From CBDESM01 sp965205165 (lineage in GTDB: Bacteria; Chloroflexota; Dehalococcoidia; Bin125), in contig OZ242037.1 in assembly GCA_965205165.1 (NCBI GenBank), positions 1,612,001 to 1,676,000 of the forward strand: 64,000 nt of DNA. The letters are read 5' to 3'. The translations under genes were made by a program, and so were the position numbers. Below, piece by piece: positions 1 through 9,863 of the stretch. The notes beneath the pieces are model-generated. The model did not search any database. It saw only the letters and a program-made list of their open reading frames with translations, and was not told where the DNA came from. Position 1 is the stretch's first letter. Each line of letters begins with the position of its first letter.

Positions 1-2
1 AG

Positions 3-317
3 GACTACGTCCGCACCGCCCGCGCCAAGGGCCTGCGCGAGCGCAACGTGCTCATCCGCCACGGCTTCCGCAACGCGCTAATCCCCGTCGTCACCGTGCT
101 CGGCCTCCAGACCTCCCTCGTCGTCGGCGGCGCCATCGTGATCGAATCCTTCTTCGGCCTGCCCGGCGTCGGCAAGCTGATCATCGATTCGATCCTCTTC
201 TCCGAAATCCCCACCGTCCAAGCCCTGGCCGTGATGATCGCCCTCGGCGTCGCCGTCATCAACCTGCTCGTCGACGTCTCCTACGCCTACCTCGACCCCA
301 GAATCCGGTACTCCTGA
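3..317 (+). CDS. ABC transporter permease, DppB/OppB type (3' end only)
   Basis: The window opens inside this gene; about 104 codons remain, read from base 3. The visible part starts in the cytoplasmic coupling loop (DYVRTARAKGLRERNV), the conserved loop of binding-protein-dependent permeases that docks on the ATPase. Hydrophobic membrane segments follow, then the typical C-terminal end with DPRIRYS. Family knowledge says DppB/OppB proteins form one half of the membrane channel for di- or oligopeptides (or nickel and other solutes) in the inner membrane. The next gene, 7 bases downstream, encodes the matching DppC-type half, so the two are co-transcribed. The substrate cannot be read from this fragment. 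Confidence 0.9.
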   Translation, partial: DYVRTARAKGLRERNVLIRHGFRNALIPVVTVLGLQTSLVVGGAIVIESFFGLPGVGKLIIDSILFSEIPTVQALAVMIALGVAVINLLVDVSYAYLDPRIRYS

Positions 318-324
318 GGCCGCG

Positions 325-1236
325 ATGAGCAGCGCGCAACAGGCAAGCACGGAGCCGGCGTTCGAAGACCGCGAGCGCCGCTTCGCCCGTTCCCGCGACT
401 TCGCCCGCCGCTTCGCCCGCCGACCGGTCGGCGTGATCAGCCTGATCGTCGTCCTGCTGATCGCCTTCGCCGCCATCTTCACCGACATCGCCGCCACCCA
501 CGACCCGCTGGAAACCCTGATCACCTCCGACGCCGAGGCCTTCGAGCCCCCCTCCACCGACCACTTCTTCGGCACCGATCAACTCGGCCGCGACATCTAC
601 TCGCGCATCGTCGACGCCTCCCGCACGGCCCTGATGGTCGGCGTCGTCTCGATCCTGATCGGCGCCGGCGTCGGCGTCCCGATCGGCGTCGCCGCCGGCT
701 ACTCCGGCGGCCGCCGCGACGAGGTGCTGATGCGCTTCATGGACGCCCTCTTCGCCTTCCCGGGCATCCTGCTCGCCCTGATGATCATCGCCGCCCTCGG
801 CACCGGCATCCAGAACGTGATGCTCGCCATCGGCATCACCTTCATCCCCTCCTTCGCCCGCCTCGTCCGCGGCACCACCCTCTCCGTCAAGGAGCAGGAA
901 TTCGTCCTGGCCGCCCGCTCCATCGGCGCCGGCGGCGCAAGGGTCGCCGCCCGCCACATCCTGCCCAACACCTTCGCCCCCGTCGTCGTCCAGGCCTCCC
1001 TGCTCTTCGGCGTCGCCATCATCATCGAAGCCTCGCTCAGCTTCCTCGGCCTCGGCACCCGCCCCCCCGATCCCTCCTGGGGCACCATGCTCAACAGCGC
1101 CCAGCGCCTGATCAGCAGCGAACCCCTCATGGCCGTCTTCCCCGGCCTCGCCATCGTCGTCACCGTGCTCGCCTTCAACCTGCTCGGCGACGTGCTCAGG
1201 GACCTCCTCGACCCCCGCCTCCGCAACGTCGGCTAA
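325..1236 (+). CDS. ABC transporter permease, DppC/OppC type
   Basis: The 303-residue product has a charged N-terminal cytoplasmic stretch, a first membrane helix near residues 35-55 and the long periplasmic loop with HFFGTDQLGRDIYSR that marks DppC/OppC permeases. Four or five further helices follow. The coupling loop (FVLAARSIGAGG, around residue 195) and the closing FNLLGDVLRDLLDPRLR are canonical. The length is usual for the family. It would pair with the upstream DppB-type subunit in the inner membrane and be driven by DppD/DppF-type ATPases that lie outside the window. Its TAA stop overlaps the stop of the convergent hydrolase gene by three bases. Confidence 0.93.
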   Translation: MSSAQQASTEPAFEDRERRFARSRDFARRFARRPVGVISLIVVLLIAFAAIFTDIAATHDPLETLITSDAEAFEPPSTDHFFGTDQLGRDIYSRIVDASRTALMVGVVSILIGAGVGVPIGVAAGYSGGRRDEVLMRFMDALFAFPGILLALMIIAALGTGIQNVMLAIGITFIPSFARLVRGTTLSVKEQEFVLAARSIGAGGARVAARHILPNTFAPVVVQASLLFGVAIIIEASLSFLGLGTRPPDPSWGTMLNSAQRLISSEPLMAVFPGLAIVVTVLAFNLLGDVLRDLLDPRLRNVG

Positions 1237-3128
1237 GCCGTCGCCGTCAGCTCCAGCACGCTCGCCCGCGACGCCCCGTGCCAAATCGTGTTGCGCGCCC
1301 GCTGCGTCCGCGTGTGCCGCCCGATCGGCTCCCCCGTCTGCGGATTGACGTCGAAGCGCGGATAGTTGCTGCTCGCGATCTGCACCCCGATCCGGTGCCC
1401 CGCCGCGAAGACATTGCTGATCGGATACAGCTCGATGCTCACCTCCACCACCTCGCCCGGCTCGACCAGCTCCTCCTCCCCAAAGCCGTTGCGGAAGCGC
1501 AGCCGCTTGATGCTGTCGCTGAGCCGCAACTCGTACCCCTCCGGGTAGTCCGCGCTGGCCGGGTAGCAGTCCAGCAGCGCCGCCGTGAAATCCGTGTCCG
1601 GCGCATCCGTCGACACGTGCAGCCGCACCGTGACCGGCCCGATCGCCTCGATCGCCTTGTCCAGCGGCTCGCTGTAGAACGTAATCACGTCGTTCCGCGA
1701 TGCCAGCCGCAGATACGGCGCTGTCGCATGCATCACGTCCGACCGCTCCCGCTGATCCGCCCCGCCGGGCATGATCAGCTCCCGCGTCCGCATCGTCGGC
1801 GGCCAGATCGCCGCCCGCAGATCATCATCGACCCGCGCGTACTCCCGCAGCGATGAAACGTTGGCGCTGACCGACGGAACCGGATTCTCCGGATCCGACT
1901 CGTAGCTCGTGCCTGCCGGCTCCCCATCCGCCGCCTCCTCCGAAAGCCCCCCGCCCCCGTGCAGGTGCAGCGTCAGCCTCCGCGATCCCGCCGGCGGATA
2001 CTGCGTCTCATCGCGCCACCCCCCGCCGTGGTCGAGCCGCCCCGAAGCCAGCCTCGCCCCGCTGCCCCCGCCCAGCACGAACAGGCTGAACCGCGGCCGC
2101 GCGTTCCAGCCCGAATCGAGCCCCTTCAGGAACTTGTCGAAGAACTCCAGCTGCAGCTCATGCAGCCGCCCCCCCAGCCCCGCCCCCGCCGTCGCCGTCG
2201 GCCCGAAATCCGCATCCCCCGACCACGTCCGGTCCAGCGTCACCTCCCCGTGCGTCCACGGCCCCATGATCAAGTACTGCGGCGACGACTTCGCCTCGCT
2301 GAAGGCCAGGAACGATTCGGTCGTCGCCCGCGTGTACGAGTCGTACCACCCCCCGCTGTAGACCGTCGGCACGTCCGCCGTCTGCCCGATGAACCGCTCG
2401 AAATTCATGCTCGGCAGCTGCCACAGCGGGTCGCTCTCCGACCCCCGCTCGAGCATGTCGATCGCCCAGCGCTCGTAATCCTTGGTCCGCGCCAGCGGCG
2501 TCGTCCCCGGCTGCCAAGGCAGCCGGTCCAGCCAGCCCCGCAGATCCTCCGCCGCCCGCGTCAGCGCCTCCGCCAGCACCGGATCCGCCAGCGCCTCCGG
2601 CGATACCGGCGCGTTCCAAAACGCCCACGCCAGCCAGCGCAACTCCAGCGCCCCGCCCTGCCGCAGCGACGAAGTCAGCCCGTTGAATGCACCCTGATGG
2701 CACCACATCGCCGACAAGTTCGCCGGATCCTGCGTCGCCGCCGCCGACTGCACCCACGACATGTACGACGTCCCCAGCGTCCCCACCTGCCCGTCGCACC
2801 ACGGCTGCTCCGCAATCCACTGGATCGCGTCGTGCCCGTCCTCCGCCTCGTTCGCCAGCAGGTAGAAATCCCCCTCCGAGTTGAAGCGCCCCCGCACGTC
2901 CTGCACCACCCGCGCATACCCCCGCCTGGCGAAGAACTCCGCCCCCGCCTCGAACCCCGTCTTCCCGTATGGCGTCCGCGTCAGCAGCGCCGGCAGCGGC
3001 TCCGCAACCGGCACCCCCTCGACCGCCGGCAGGTAAACGTCGGTCGCCAGCCGGACGCCGTCCCGCATCGGCGCCATGCGGTTGCGCTGAATGACGACGT
3101 CGTAGCGCGATTGGGATGATTCGGGCAT
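1233..3128 (-). CDS. CocE/NonD family hydrolase (X-Pro dipeptidyl-peptidase S15 fold)
   Basis: This 631-residue protein belongs to the CocE/NonD and X-Pro dipeptidyl-peptidase family of serine hydrolases. The alpha/beta-hydrolase domain fills the first two thirds. The nucleophile elbow is GTSYMSW, preceded by the conserved PWCDGQVGTLG, and a conserved GPWTHG segment follows. The C-terminal third is the jelly-roll domain, ending in the usual IASSNYPRFDVNP stretch. Members cleave esters or amides such as cocaine, amino-acid esters or glutaryl-type amides, so the substrate is open. No signal peptide is visible, so a cytoplasmic location is likely. It is the last gene of a leftward group with the metallo-beta-lactamase-fold gene (15-base gap) and the ketoacyl-synthase homologue. 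Confidence 0.9.
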   Translation of the reverse strand: MPESSQSRYDVVIQRNRMAPMRDGVRLATDVYLPAVEGVPVAEPLPALLTRTPYGKTGFEAGAEFFARRGYARVVQDVRGRFNSEGDFYLLANEAEDGHDAIQWIAEQPWCDGQVGTLGTSYMSWVQSAAATQDPANLSAMWCHQGAFNGLTSSLRQGGALELRWLAWAFWNAPVSPEALADPVLAEALTRAAEDLRGWLDRLPWQPGTTPLARTKDYERWAIDMLERGSESDPLWQLPSMNFERFIGQTADVPTVYSGGWYDSYTRATTESFLAFSEAKSSPQYLIMGPWTHGEVTLDRTWSGDADFGPTATAGAGLGGRLHELQLEFFDKFLKGLDSGWNARPRFSLFVLGGGSGARLASGRLDHGGGWRDETQYPPAGSRRLTLHLHGGGGLSEEAADGEPAGTSYESDPENPVPSVSANVSSLREYARVDDDLRAAIWPPTMRTRELIMPGGADQRERSDVMHATAPYLRLASRNDVITFYSEPLDKAIEAIGPVTVRLHVSTDAPDTDFTAALLDCYPASADYPEGYELRLSDSIKRLRFRNGFGEEELVEPGEVVEVSIELYPISNVFAAGHRIGVQIASSNYPRFDVNPQTGEPIGRHTRTQRARNTIWHGASRASVLELTATA

Positions 3129-3143
3129 CGGCTCCCCCAGCTC

Positions 3144-3809
3144 TCAGGCGCCGCGCGCGAGCAGCGGCAGCACGGTGATCGACGGCGGAATCCCGCCCGG
3201 CGTCACGTTCACGTTGTTGTCCGCCGCCGGCTCCGCATCCAGCCCCATCTCCCCCAAAAACGGCGCAAGCGGCTCCAGCCCCGTCGCCGGCGCGTCCTCC
3301 CCCGCCGGCTGGTAGATCATCGGAATCACGATCGGCGCCGCCACCGCCGTCGCGATCGCCGCCGCCGCCCCGGGCGACAGGTGCCCGTTCCCCCCGATCG
3401 GCACCAGGCACACCTGCGCCCGCTGCAGCTCCTCCAGCGCCTCCCGCTCCGGCATCTCCCGCAGATCCCCCAAGTGCGCGATGATCACGTCGTCGATCGT
3501 GATCACGAACGCCACATTCCGCTCCCGCCCCCCCTCCTCACGCTCCGCCCCCGGCGTCGCCACCCCCGTCGCCAGCACCCGCTTGATCTCGTACTCCCCC
3601 GGCGCGTCCAGCGCCCGCCCCAGGCTGCCCGGCTCGAACGCCACCCCCTCCGCGAACGAGTGGTTCGGATCCGCGCTCGAACAGGTCACGATGTCCGCCC
3701 CCGGCCGGTTCAGCCGGAAGCCGGAATCCGGCGGACAGGGATCCGCGAACACCACCGCCTCCCGCCCGCGCAGGCGGAAAGCGGCGTGCCCGTACCAGGC
3801 GATGTTCAT
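3144..3809 (-). CDS. metallo-beta-lactamase-fold protein, UlaG/COG2220-like, zinc site degenerate
   Basis: The 221-residue protein follows the pattern of UlaG/COG2220-type proteins. It opens with MNIAWYGHAAFRL, has a short strand FADPC, a central IIAHLGDL segment and a C-terminal segment with IPMIYQ. In active members the third strand ends in THxHxDH, which binds two metals. Here the equivalent segment reads CSSADPNHS, so only the last histidine survives; the later GDL aspartate is kept. It may therefore be non-hydrolytic or bind metal differently. The gene lies 34 bases after the ketoacyl-synthase homologue and 15 bases before the CocE-type hydrolase, so the three probably form one transcript. 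Confidence 0.75.
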   Translation of the reverse strand: MNIAWYGHAAFRLRGREAVVFADPCPPDSGFRLNRPGADIVTCSSADPNHSFAEGVAFEPGSLGRALDAPGEYEIKRVLATGVATPGAEREEGGRERNVAFVITIDDVIIAHLGDLREMPEREALEELQRAQVCLVPIGGNGHLSPGAAAAIATAVAAPIVIPMIYQPAGEDAPATGLEPLAPFLGEMGLDAEPAADNNVNVTPGGIPPSITVLPLLARGA

Positions 3810-3843
3810 CCTCCGCGCTCCTTCACTCGCATCCGACCGGACC

Positions 3844-5058
3844 TCATTCCGCGATCACCTGCAGCTCGTCCCCCGCCGCGGCCCGGTGCCGCGACAGCAC
3901 GATCGCCGCGTTCTCCCCGTGCGAACCGTAGGCCGACGCGATCACCGCCGCCAGCCGATCTTCCCGCGCCCGCTCCGCGATGTCCAGCCCGCACGCCGGA
4001 TCCGCCTCCGCGAACGTCGCATGCGGCGGCACCACCCCCTCCGCAACCGAGATCGCCGCCCCCAGCGCCCCCAGCGCCCCCGACGCCCCCAGCGCGTGCC
4101 CCGTCGCCGGCGACGTCGCCGTGATGTACATGTCCCGGATGTGAATCCCGAAGGCCCGCTCCAAAATGTCCGTCTCCCTCGCGTCACCCTCCGGCAGCCC
4201 CGCCCCGCCCGTGAACACCGCGTCCACCGCCTGCGGCGAGATCCCCGCGTTCCGCAGCGCGTTCCCGATCGCCCGCCGCGCGATGTCCACGTCCGTCGGC
4301 GGCTGCCCGTCCCCCGGAGGCCCCGCCGTCATCGCCTCCCCCGCGATCTCCGCGTAAATCCGCGCCCCCCGCTGCGTCGCCAGCTGCCGGTCCTCCAGCA
4401 GCAGCACCGCCGCCCCCTCCCCCGGCACCATCCCCCGCCGCCTCGCGTCGAACGGCCGCTGCGCCTCGGGATCCTCGCCCGGATCCAGCAGCCCCGCCTG
4501 CTCGTAAGCCCGCCAAGTCCGCTCCTCCAGCGCCTCCGCCCCGCCCGCCAGCGCCGCCCGCACCGCCCCCCCGCGGATCATCCCCGCCGCCGTGCAGATC
4601 GCCGCCAGCCCCGACGCCGCCCCCGCCTGCACCGCGAACGACGGCCCCGCGATGCTCAGCCCCACCGTCGTCGACGCCAGCCCCGCCGACAGCGCCGCCC
4701 AGCCCTCCCCGCCCGGATGCGCCGTCCCGATCACCGTCCCCACCGCGAACGCATTCTCCGCGTTGAACGCGATCCGCGCATCCCCCACCGCCTGAATCGC
4801 CGAATCCAGCGCCATCACCGACGCGCGGTCCAGCCGCGACAGCAGCCGCTCCGGCACCCCCGCCGGCGGCTCATAGCCGTCGATCATCCCCCCCGCCGCC
4901 GGCCGCCCCGGATCGAACCCCGTGATCTCCCCCGTGCAGACCCGCCCCTCCAGCAGCGCCGCCCAATAGTCCGGCGCCGTCGGCCCCGCCGGCGTGACCG
5001 CGCCGATCCCCGTGATCACCACCCGCCGCGGCCCCGCATCCTCGCCCGGCATCACCAT
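3844..5058 (-). CDS. beta-ketoacyl-ACP synthase (FabF) homologue lacking catalytic residues
   Basis: The 404-residue product has the thiolase fold of FabF/KAS II, starting RRVVITGIGAVTPAG and ending in a GENAAIVLSR segment. Aligned by eye with E. coli FabF, the nucleophile position (TAC-TSG) reads AGA-ASG, so the cysteine is alanine. The first histidine (NAHGTST) reads FTGGAGL, so it is glycine, and the STK lysine is also replaced. The TGH histidine is kept. This resembles chain-length factors or decarboxylating partners of polyketide/fatty-acid synthases more than a condensing enzyme. The chosen ATG (MVMPGED) sits just before the conserved fold; an in-frame ATG two codons later is equally possible. 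It diverges from hrcA and may lead a three-gene operon. Confidence 0.8.
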   Translation of the reverse strand: MVMPGEDAGPRRVVITGIGAVTPAGPTAPDYWAALLEGRVCTGEITGFDPGRPAAGGMIDGYEPPAGVPERLLSRLDRASVMALDSAIQAVGDARIAFNAENAFAVGTVIGTAHPGGEGWAALSAGLASTTVGLSIAGPSFAVQAGAASGLAAICTAAGMIRGGAVRAALAGGAEALEERTWRAYEQAGLLDPGEDPEAQRPFDARRRGMVPGEGAAVLLLEDRQLATQRGARIYAEIAGEAMTAGPPGDGQPPTDVDIARRAIGNALRNAGISPQAVDAVFTGGAGLPEGDARETDILERAFGIHIRDMYITATSPATGHALGASGALGALGAAISVAEGVVPPHATFAEADPACGLDIAERAREDRLAAVIASAYGSHGENAAIVLSRHRAAAGDELQVIAE

Positions 5059-5074
5059 TTCGGCCGCCCAATCG

Positions 5075-5103
5075 TTGCCCCCGCGCCGCGGGGCTGGTAA
5101 CAT
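5075..5103 (+). promoter_or_regulatory. predicted sigma70/sigmaA-type promoter of the hrcA operon
   Basis: A TTGCCC box (5075-5080) and a TAACAT box (5098-5103) are separated by exactly 17 bases, each matching four of six consensus positions. Transcription would begin near 5110, directly at the CIRCE element, which is where a repressor would block initiation. Prediction by eye only. Confidence 0.5.
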
Positions 5104-5110
5104 CCCGGTT

Positions 5111-5137
5111 CTGGCACTCTCGCGGGGAGAGTGCCAA
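5111..5137. promoter_or_regulatory. CIRCE operator (HrcA binding site)
   Basis: The inverted repeat CTGGCACTC, nine bases, GAGTGCCAA matches the CIRCE form (TTAGCACTC-N9-GAGTGCTAA) in spacing and in 14 of 18 arm positions. It lies 48 bases upstream of the chosen hrcA ATG. In characterised bacteria HrcA binds this site and represses hrcA-grpE-dnaK-dnaJ until unfolded protein titrates GroE. Autoregulation of this operon is therefore expected. Confidence 0.92.
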
Positions 5138-5184
5138 CGCCTGCGGCCGCCCCCTGCGCGGCCCGCCTGCGGGAGTGTGCCGAA

Positions 5185-6210
5185 ATGGCCCTGTCCGGTC
5201 GCCGTGCGGGCATCCTGCAGCTCGTCATCCAGGACTACATCGAGTCGGCGACCCCCGTCGCCTCCCGCCACGTCGTCGAAAAATACGACCTGCCGGCCTC
5301 GTCCGCCACGATACGCCATGAGATGCAGGCCCTCGAGGCCGAGGGCTACCTCACCCACCCACACACCTCCGCCGGCCGCGTCCCCTCCAACCGCGGCTAC
5401 CGACACTTCGTCGAATCCCTCATGGGCCACGCCGAACTCGGCATCGCCGAGCAAACCGCCGTCCGGCACCAGTTCTTCCAAGCCGCCCCCGCCGTCGACG
5501 AATGGGCCGAACTCGCCGCCACCGTCCTCGCCCAATCACTCGGCCTGCTCGCCGTCGTCGCGCCCCCGCACGCCGAGCGCCTCCGACTCCGCGAACTCGA
5601 ACTGATCAGCCTCAACGACCTCCTCGCCCTGATGATCATCGTCGTCCAGGAAGCACGCGTGATCCGCCAGCTCATGCCCCTCCGCCGCCCACTCGCCCCC
5701 GACCAACTCGACCTCATGGCCCGCCGCATCACCGAGGAATTCAACGGCGGCGACGCCGACGAACTGCGCGGCTCCGAGCCCGAAGACGCCGACGAGCAAC
5801 TCGTGCTCGACGCACTCGCCCGCGCCCTCGAACACGATGCCGCCCGCGCCGGCCACGCCAGCGTCTCCGGCCTCGGCGGCATGCTCGCCCAGCCCGAATT
5901 CCACGACTCCGGCGAACGCTCGCTCGAATTCATCGAACTCGTCGAACACAACTCCGCCGGCGATCTGATCCCCGACGGCGCGCTCGACGGCGGCTCCCTC
6001 CGCGTCCTGATCGGCGACGATTACCCCGCCGACGGCATGAGCGACTGCTCCCTCGTCGTCGCCCCCTACGGCGGCGGCCTCGGCGCGCCCGGCTACGTCG
6101 CCGTCATCGGCCCCACCCGGATGAACTACACCCGCTCCGTCGCCGCCGCCCGCTTCTACAGCTCCCTGCTCGAAGAACTCCTGCTCACCGTCTACGGAGG
6201 CGCGGCATGA
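5185..6210 (+). CDS. hrcA: heat-inducible transcription repressor HrcA
   Basis: The product (341 residues) starts ALSGRRAGILQLVIQDYIES, the N-terminal winged helix with the typical ATPVASRHV and SSATIRHEM recognition elements, then HPHTSAGRVPSNRGYRHFV. The remainder is the GAF-like dimerisation part, ending ARFYSSLLEELL. A GTG at 5131 is in frame, but it lies inside the CIRCE repeat, so the ATG at 5185 is preferred. HrcA represses heat-shock genes through CIRCE, which is present just upstream. The stop overlaps the grpE start in an ATGA, so translation is probably coupled. Confidence 0.95.
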   Translation: MALSGRRAGILQLVIQDYIESATPVASRHVVEKYDLPASSATIRHEMQALEAEGYLTHPHTSAGRVPSNRGYRHFVESLMGHAELGIAEQTAVRHQFFQAAPAVDEWAELAATVLAQSLGLLAVVAPPHAERLRLRELELISLNDLLALMIIVVQEARVIRQLMPLRRPLAPDQLDLMARRITEEFNGGDADELRGSEPEDADEQLVLDALARALEHDAARAGHASVSGLGGMLAQPEFHDSGERSLEFIELVEHNSAGDLIPDGALDGGSLRVLIGDDYPADGMSDCSLVVAPYGGGLGAPGYVAVIGPTRMNYTRSVAAARFYSSLLEELLLTVYGGAA

Positions 6211-6814
6211 GCACCGAAGAAGCCGAAGGTGCCGTCCAAGACCCCGTCGGCCAAGCCTCGCCGGAGGAGGCCCCGGCCGCCGAAGCCGAAGCCGCGGAGT
6301 CCCCGGAGTCCCCGCAAGCCGCCGCCGGCGAACTCGAACTGCTGAATGCCAAGTACCTGCGCGCCCTCGCCGACTACGACAACCTCAAGCGCCGCTCCGC
6401 CGACCAAGTACGGCTCAAGGTCGACGACGCCGTCAACCGCATCCTCAAGGACCTGATCGACCTCGCCGACGACTTCGAGCGCGCCTTCGCCGACGACGGC
6501 ACCGGCGATCCCCAAAGCTGGCGCGAGGGCGTCGGCCTGATCCGCAACAAGCTCCTCGCCTCGCTCGAACGCCAAGGCGTCAGCCCGATCGCCGCCGAAA
6601 ACGTCCCCTTCGACCCCGACTACCACGAAGCCCTCGGCCAGGCCCCCGGCCCCCAGGGCGAAATCGTCGCCGAACTGCGACGCGGCTACCTCAGCAACGG
6701 CCGCGTCCTCCGCGCCAGCCAGGTCCTGATCGGCGCAGGCCAACCCGAACCCCAATCCGACCACGAACCGGCCGCAGCCGGAAATGAGGCAGACGAGCAG
6801 GAAGAGGCCCCCGA

Positions 6815-6827
<13 letters not shown>
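6207..6827 (+). CDS. grpE: nucleotide exchange factor GrpE
   Basis: This 206-residue cochaperone releases ADP from DnaK. It has the usual acidic, disordered N-terminus rich in Glu and Ala, a long coiled coil (around residues 40-95, with ALADYDNLKRR) and the C-terminal beta domain ending in the conserved NGRVLRASQVLIG segment. The length is normal. The start codon overlaps the hrcA stop by four bases, and its end overlaps dnaK by 13 bases. That fits tight co-translation of the cochaperone and its partner in the cytoplasm. Confidence 0.95.
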
Positions 6828-8719
<1,892 letters not shown>

Positions 8720-8755
8720 GCGCGCCCCGAACCGCGCGCGGGCGGATGGAAACCC

Positions 8756-9859
8756 ATGGCTGACGGGCGCGACGACCTCTACGGCATCCTCGGCGTCGAC
8801 CGCGCCGCCTCCCAGGACGACATCCGCCGCGCCTTCCGCCGCCTCGCCATGGAGCACCACCCCGACCGCAACCCCGCTCCCGAAGCCGAAGAGCGCTTCA
8901 AGAAAATCGCCGCCGCCTACGAAGTCCTCTCCGACCCCGAAAAGCGCGGCAAGTACGACCGCTTCGGCGCTGCCGCCGACTTCGGCCCCGGCCAGGGCTT
9001 CGAAGGCTTCGACTTCGGCGGCTTCGGCGACATCTTCGACGCCTTCTTCGGCGGACGCCGCGCCCAAGGCCCCGTCCGCGGCGGCGACCTCCGCCTCGAC
9101 CTCTCCCTCGACTTCACCGACGCCGTCTTCGGCGCTGAAAAAGAAATCAAGGTCTCCCGCCTCGAACACTGCGCCGTCTGCGCCGGCGGCGGCTCCGAAC
9201 CCGGCGCCCAGCGCGCCCAATGCCGCGCCTGCGATGGCTCCGGCGAAGTCCGCCGCGTCCAAAGCAACGTCTTCGGACGCTTCGTCAACGTCGCCCCCTG
9301 CGAACCCTGCGAGGGCGAAGGCACCGTCATCGAGCACCCCTGCAAATCCTGCGGCGGCGTCGGCCGCGAGCAGCGCAACCGCCGACTCAAGGTCAAAGTC
9401 CCCGCCGGCGTCGACGACGGCGCCCAAATGCGCCTCAGCGGCGAAGGCGACGCCGGCACCCGCGGCGGCCCCGCGGGCAACCTCTACGTCGACCTCCGCG
9501 TCTCCCCCCACGAACGCTTCCTCCGCGACGGCGACGACCTCGTCCTCCCGCTCTCCGTCAACGTCGCCCAAGCCGCCCTCGGCGCGCAAATCGGCATCCC
9601 CTCAATCGACGGCGCCGAAGAACCCCTCGACGTCCCCCCCGGCACCCAGCACGGCGACGAAATCCGCTTCCGAGGACGCGGCGTCGCCCACCTCCGCGGC
9701 CACGGCCGCGGCGACCTCCGCGTCCGCGTCAACATCGACGTCCCCGACCGCCTCACCGACGAACAGCGCGCCCTCTTCGAGCAACTCGCCGAAGCCTTCG
9801 ACACCCCCTCCGCCGAAAACGGCGTCTTCTCCAAAGTCCGCGGCGCATTCTCCCGCTGA
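8756..9859 (+). CDS. dnaJ: chaperone protein DnaJ (Hsp40, type I)
   Basis: This 367-residue cochaperone has a J domain with the essential HPD motif (MEHHPDRNP), a Gly/Phe-rich linker (GFEGFDFGGFG) and four zinc-binding repeats. The repeats read CAVCAGGG, CRACDGSG, CEPCEGEG and CKSCGGVG. Two C-terminal substrate-binding beta domains follow. It therefore belongs to the complete, type I class that stimulates DnaK ATPase and delivers clients. The gene follows dnaK by 36 bases and precedes prmA by four bases. The length is typical. Confidence 0.97.
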   Translation: MADGRDDLYGILGVDRAASQDDIRRAFRRLAMEHHPDRNPAPEAEERFKKIAAAYEVLSDPEKRGKYDRFGAAADFGPGQGFEGFDFGGFGDIFDAFFGGRRAQGPVRGGDLRLDLSLDFTDAVFGAEKEIKVSRLEHCAVCAGGGSEPGAQRAQCRACDGSGEVRRVQSNVFGRFVNVAPCEPCEGEGTVIEHPCKSCGGVGREQRNRRLKVKVPAGVDDGAQMRLSGEGDAGTRGGPAGNLYVDLRVSPHERFLRDGDDLVLPLSVNVAQAALGAQIGIPSIDGAEEPLDVPPGTQHGDEIRFRGRGVAHLRGHGRGDLRVRVNIDVPDRLTDEQRALFEQLAEAFDTPSAENGVFSKVRGAFSR

Positions 9860-9863
9860 CCCA

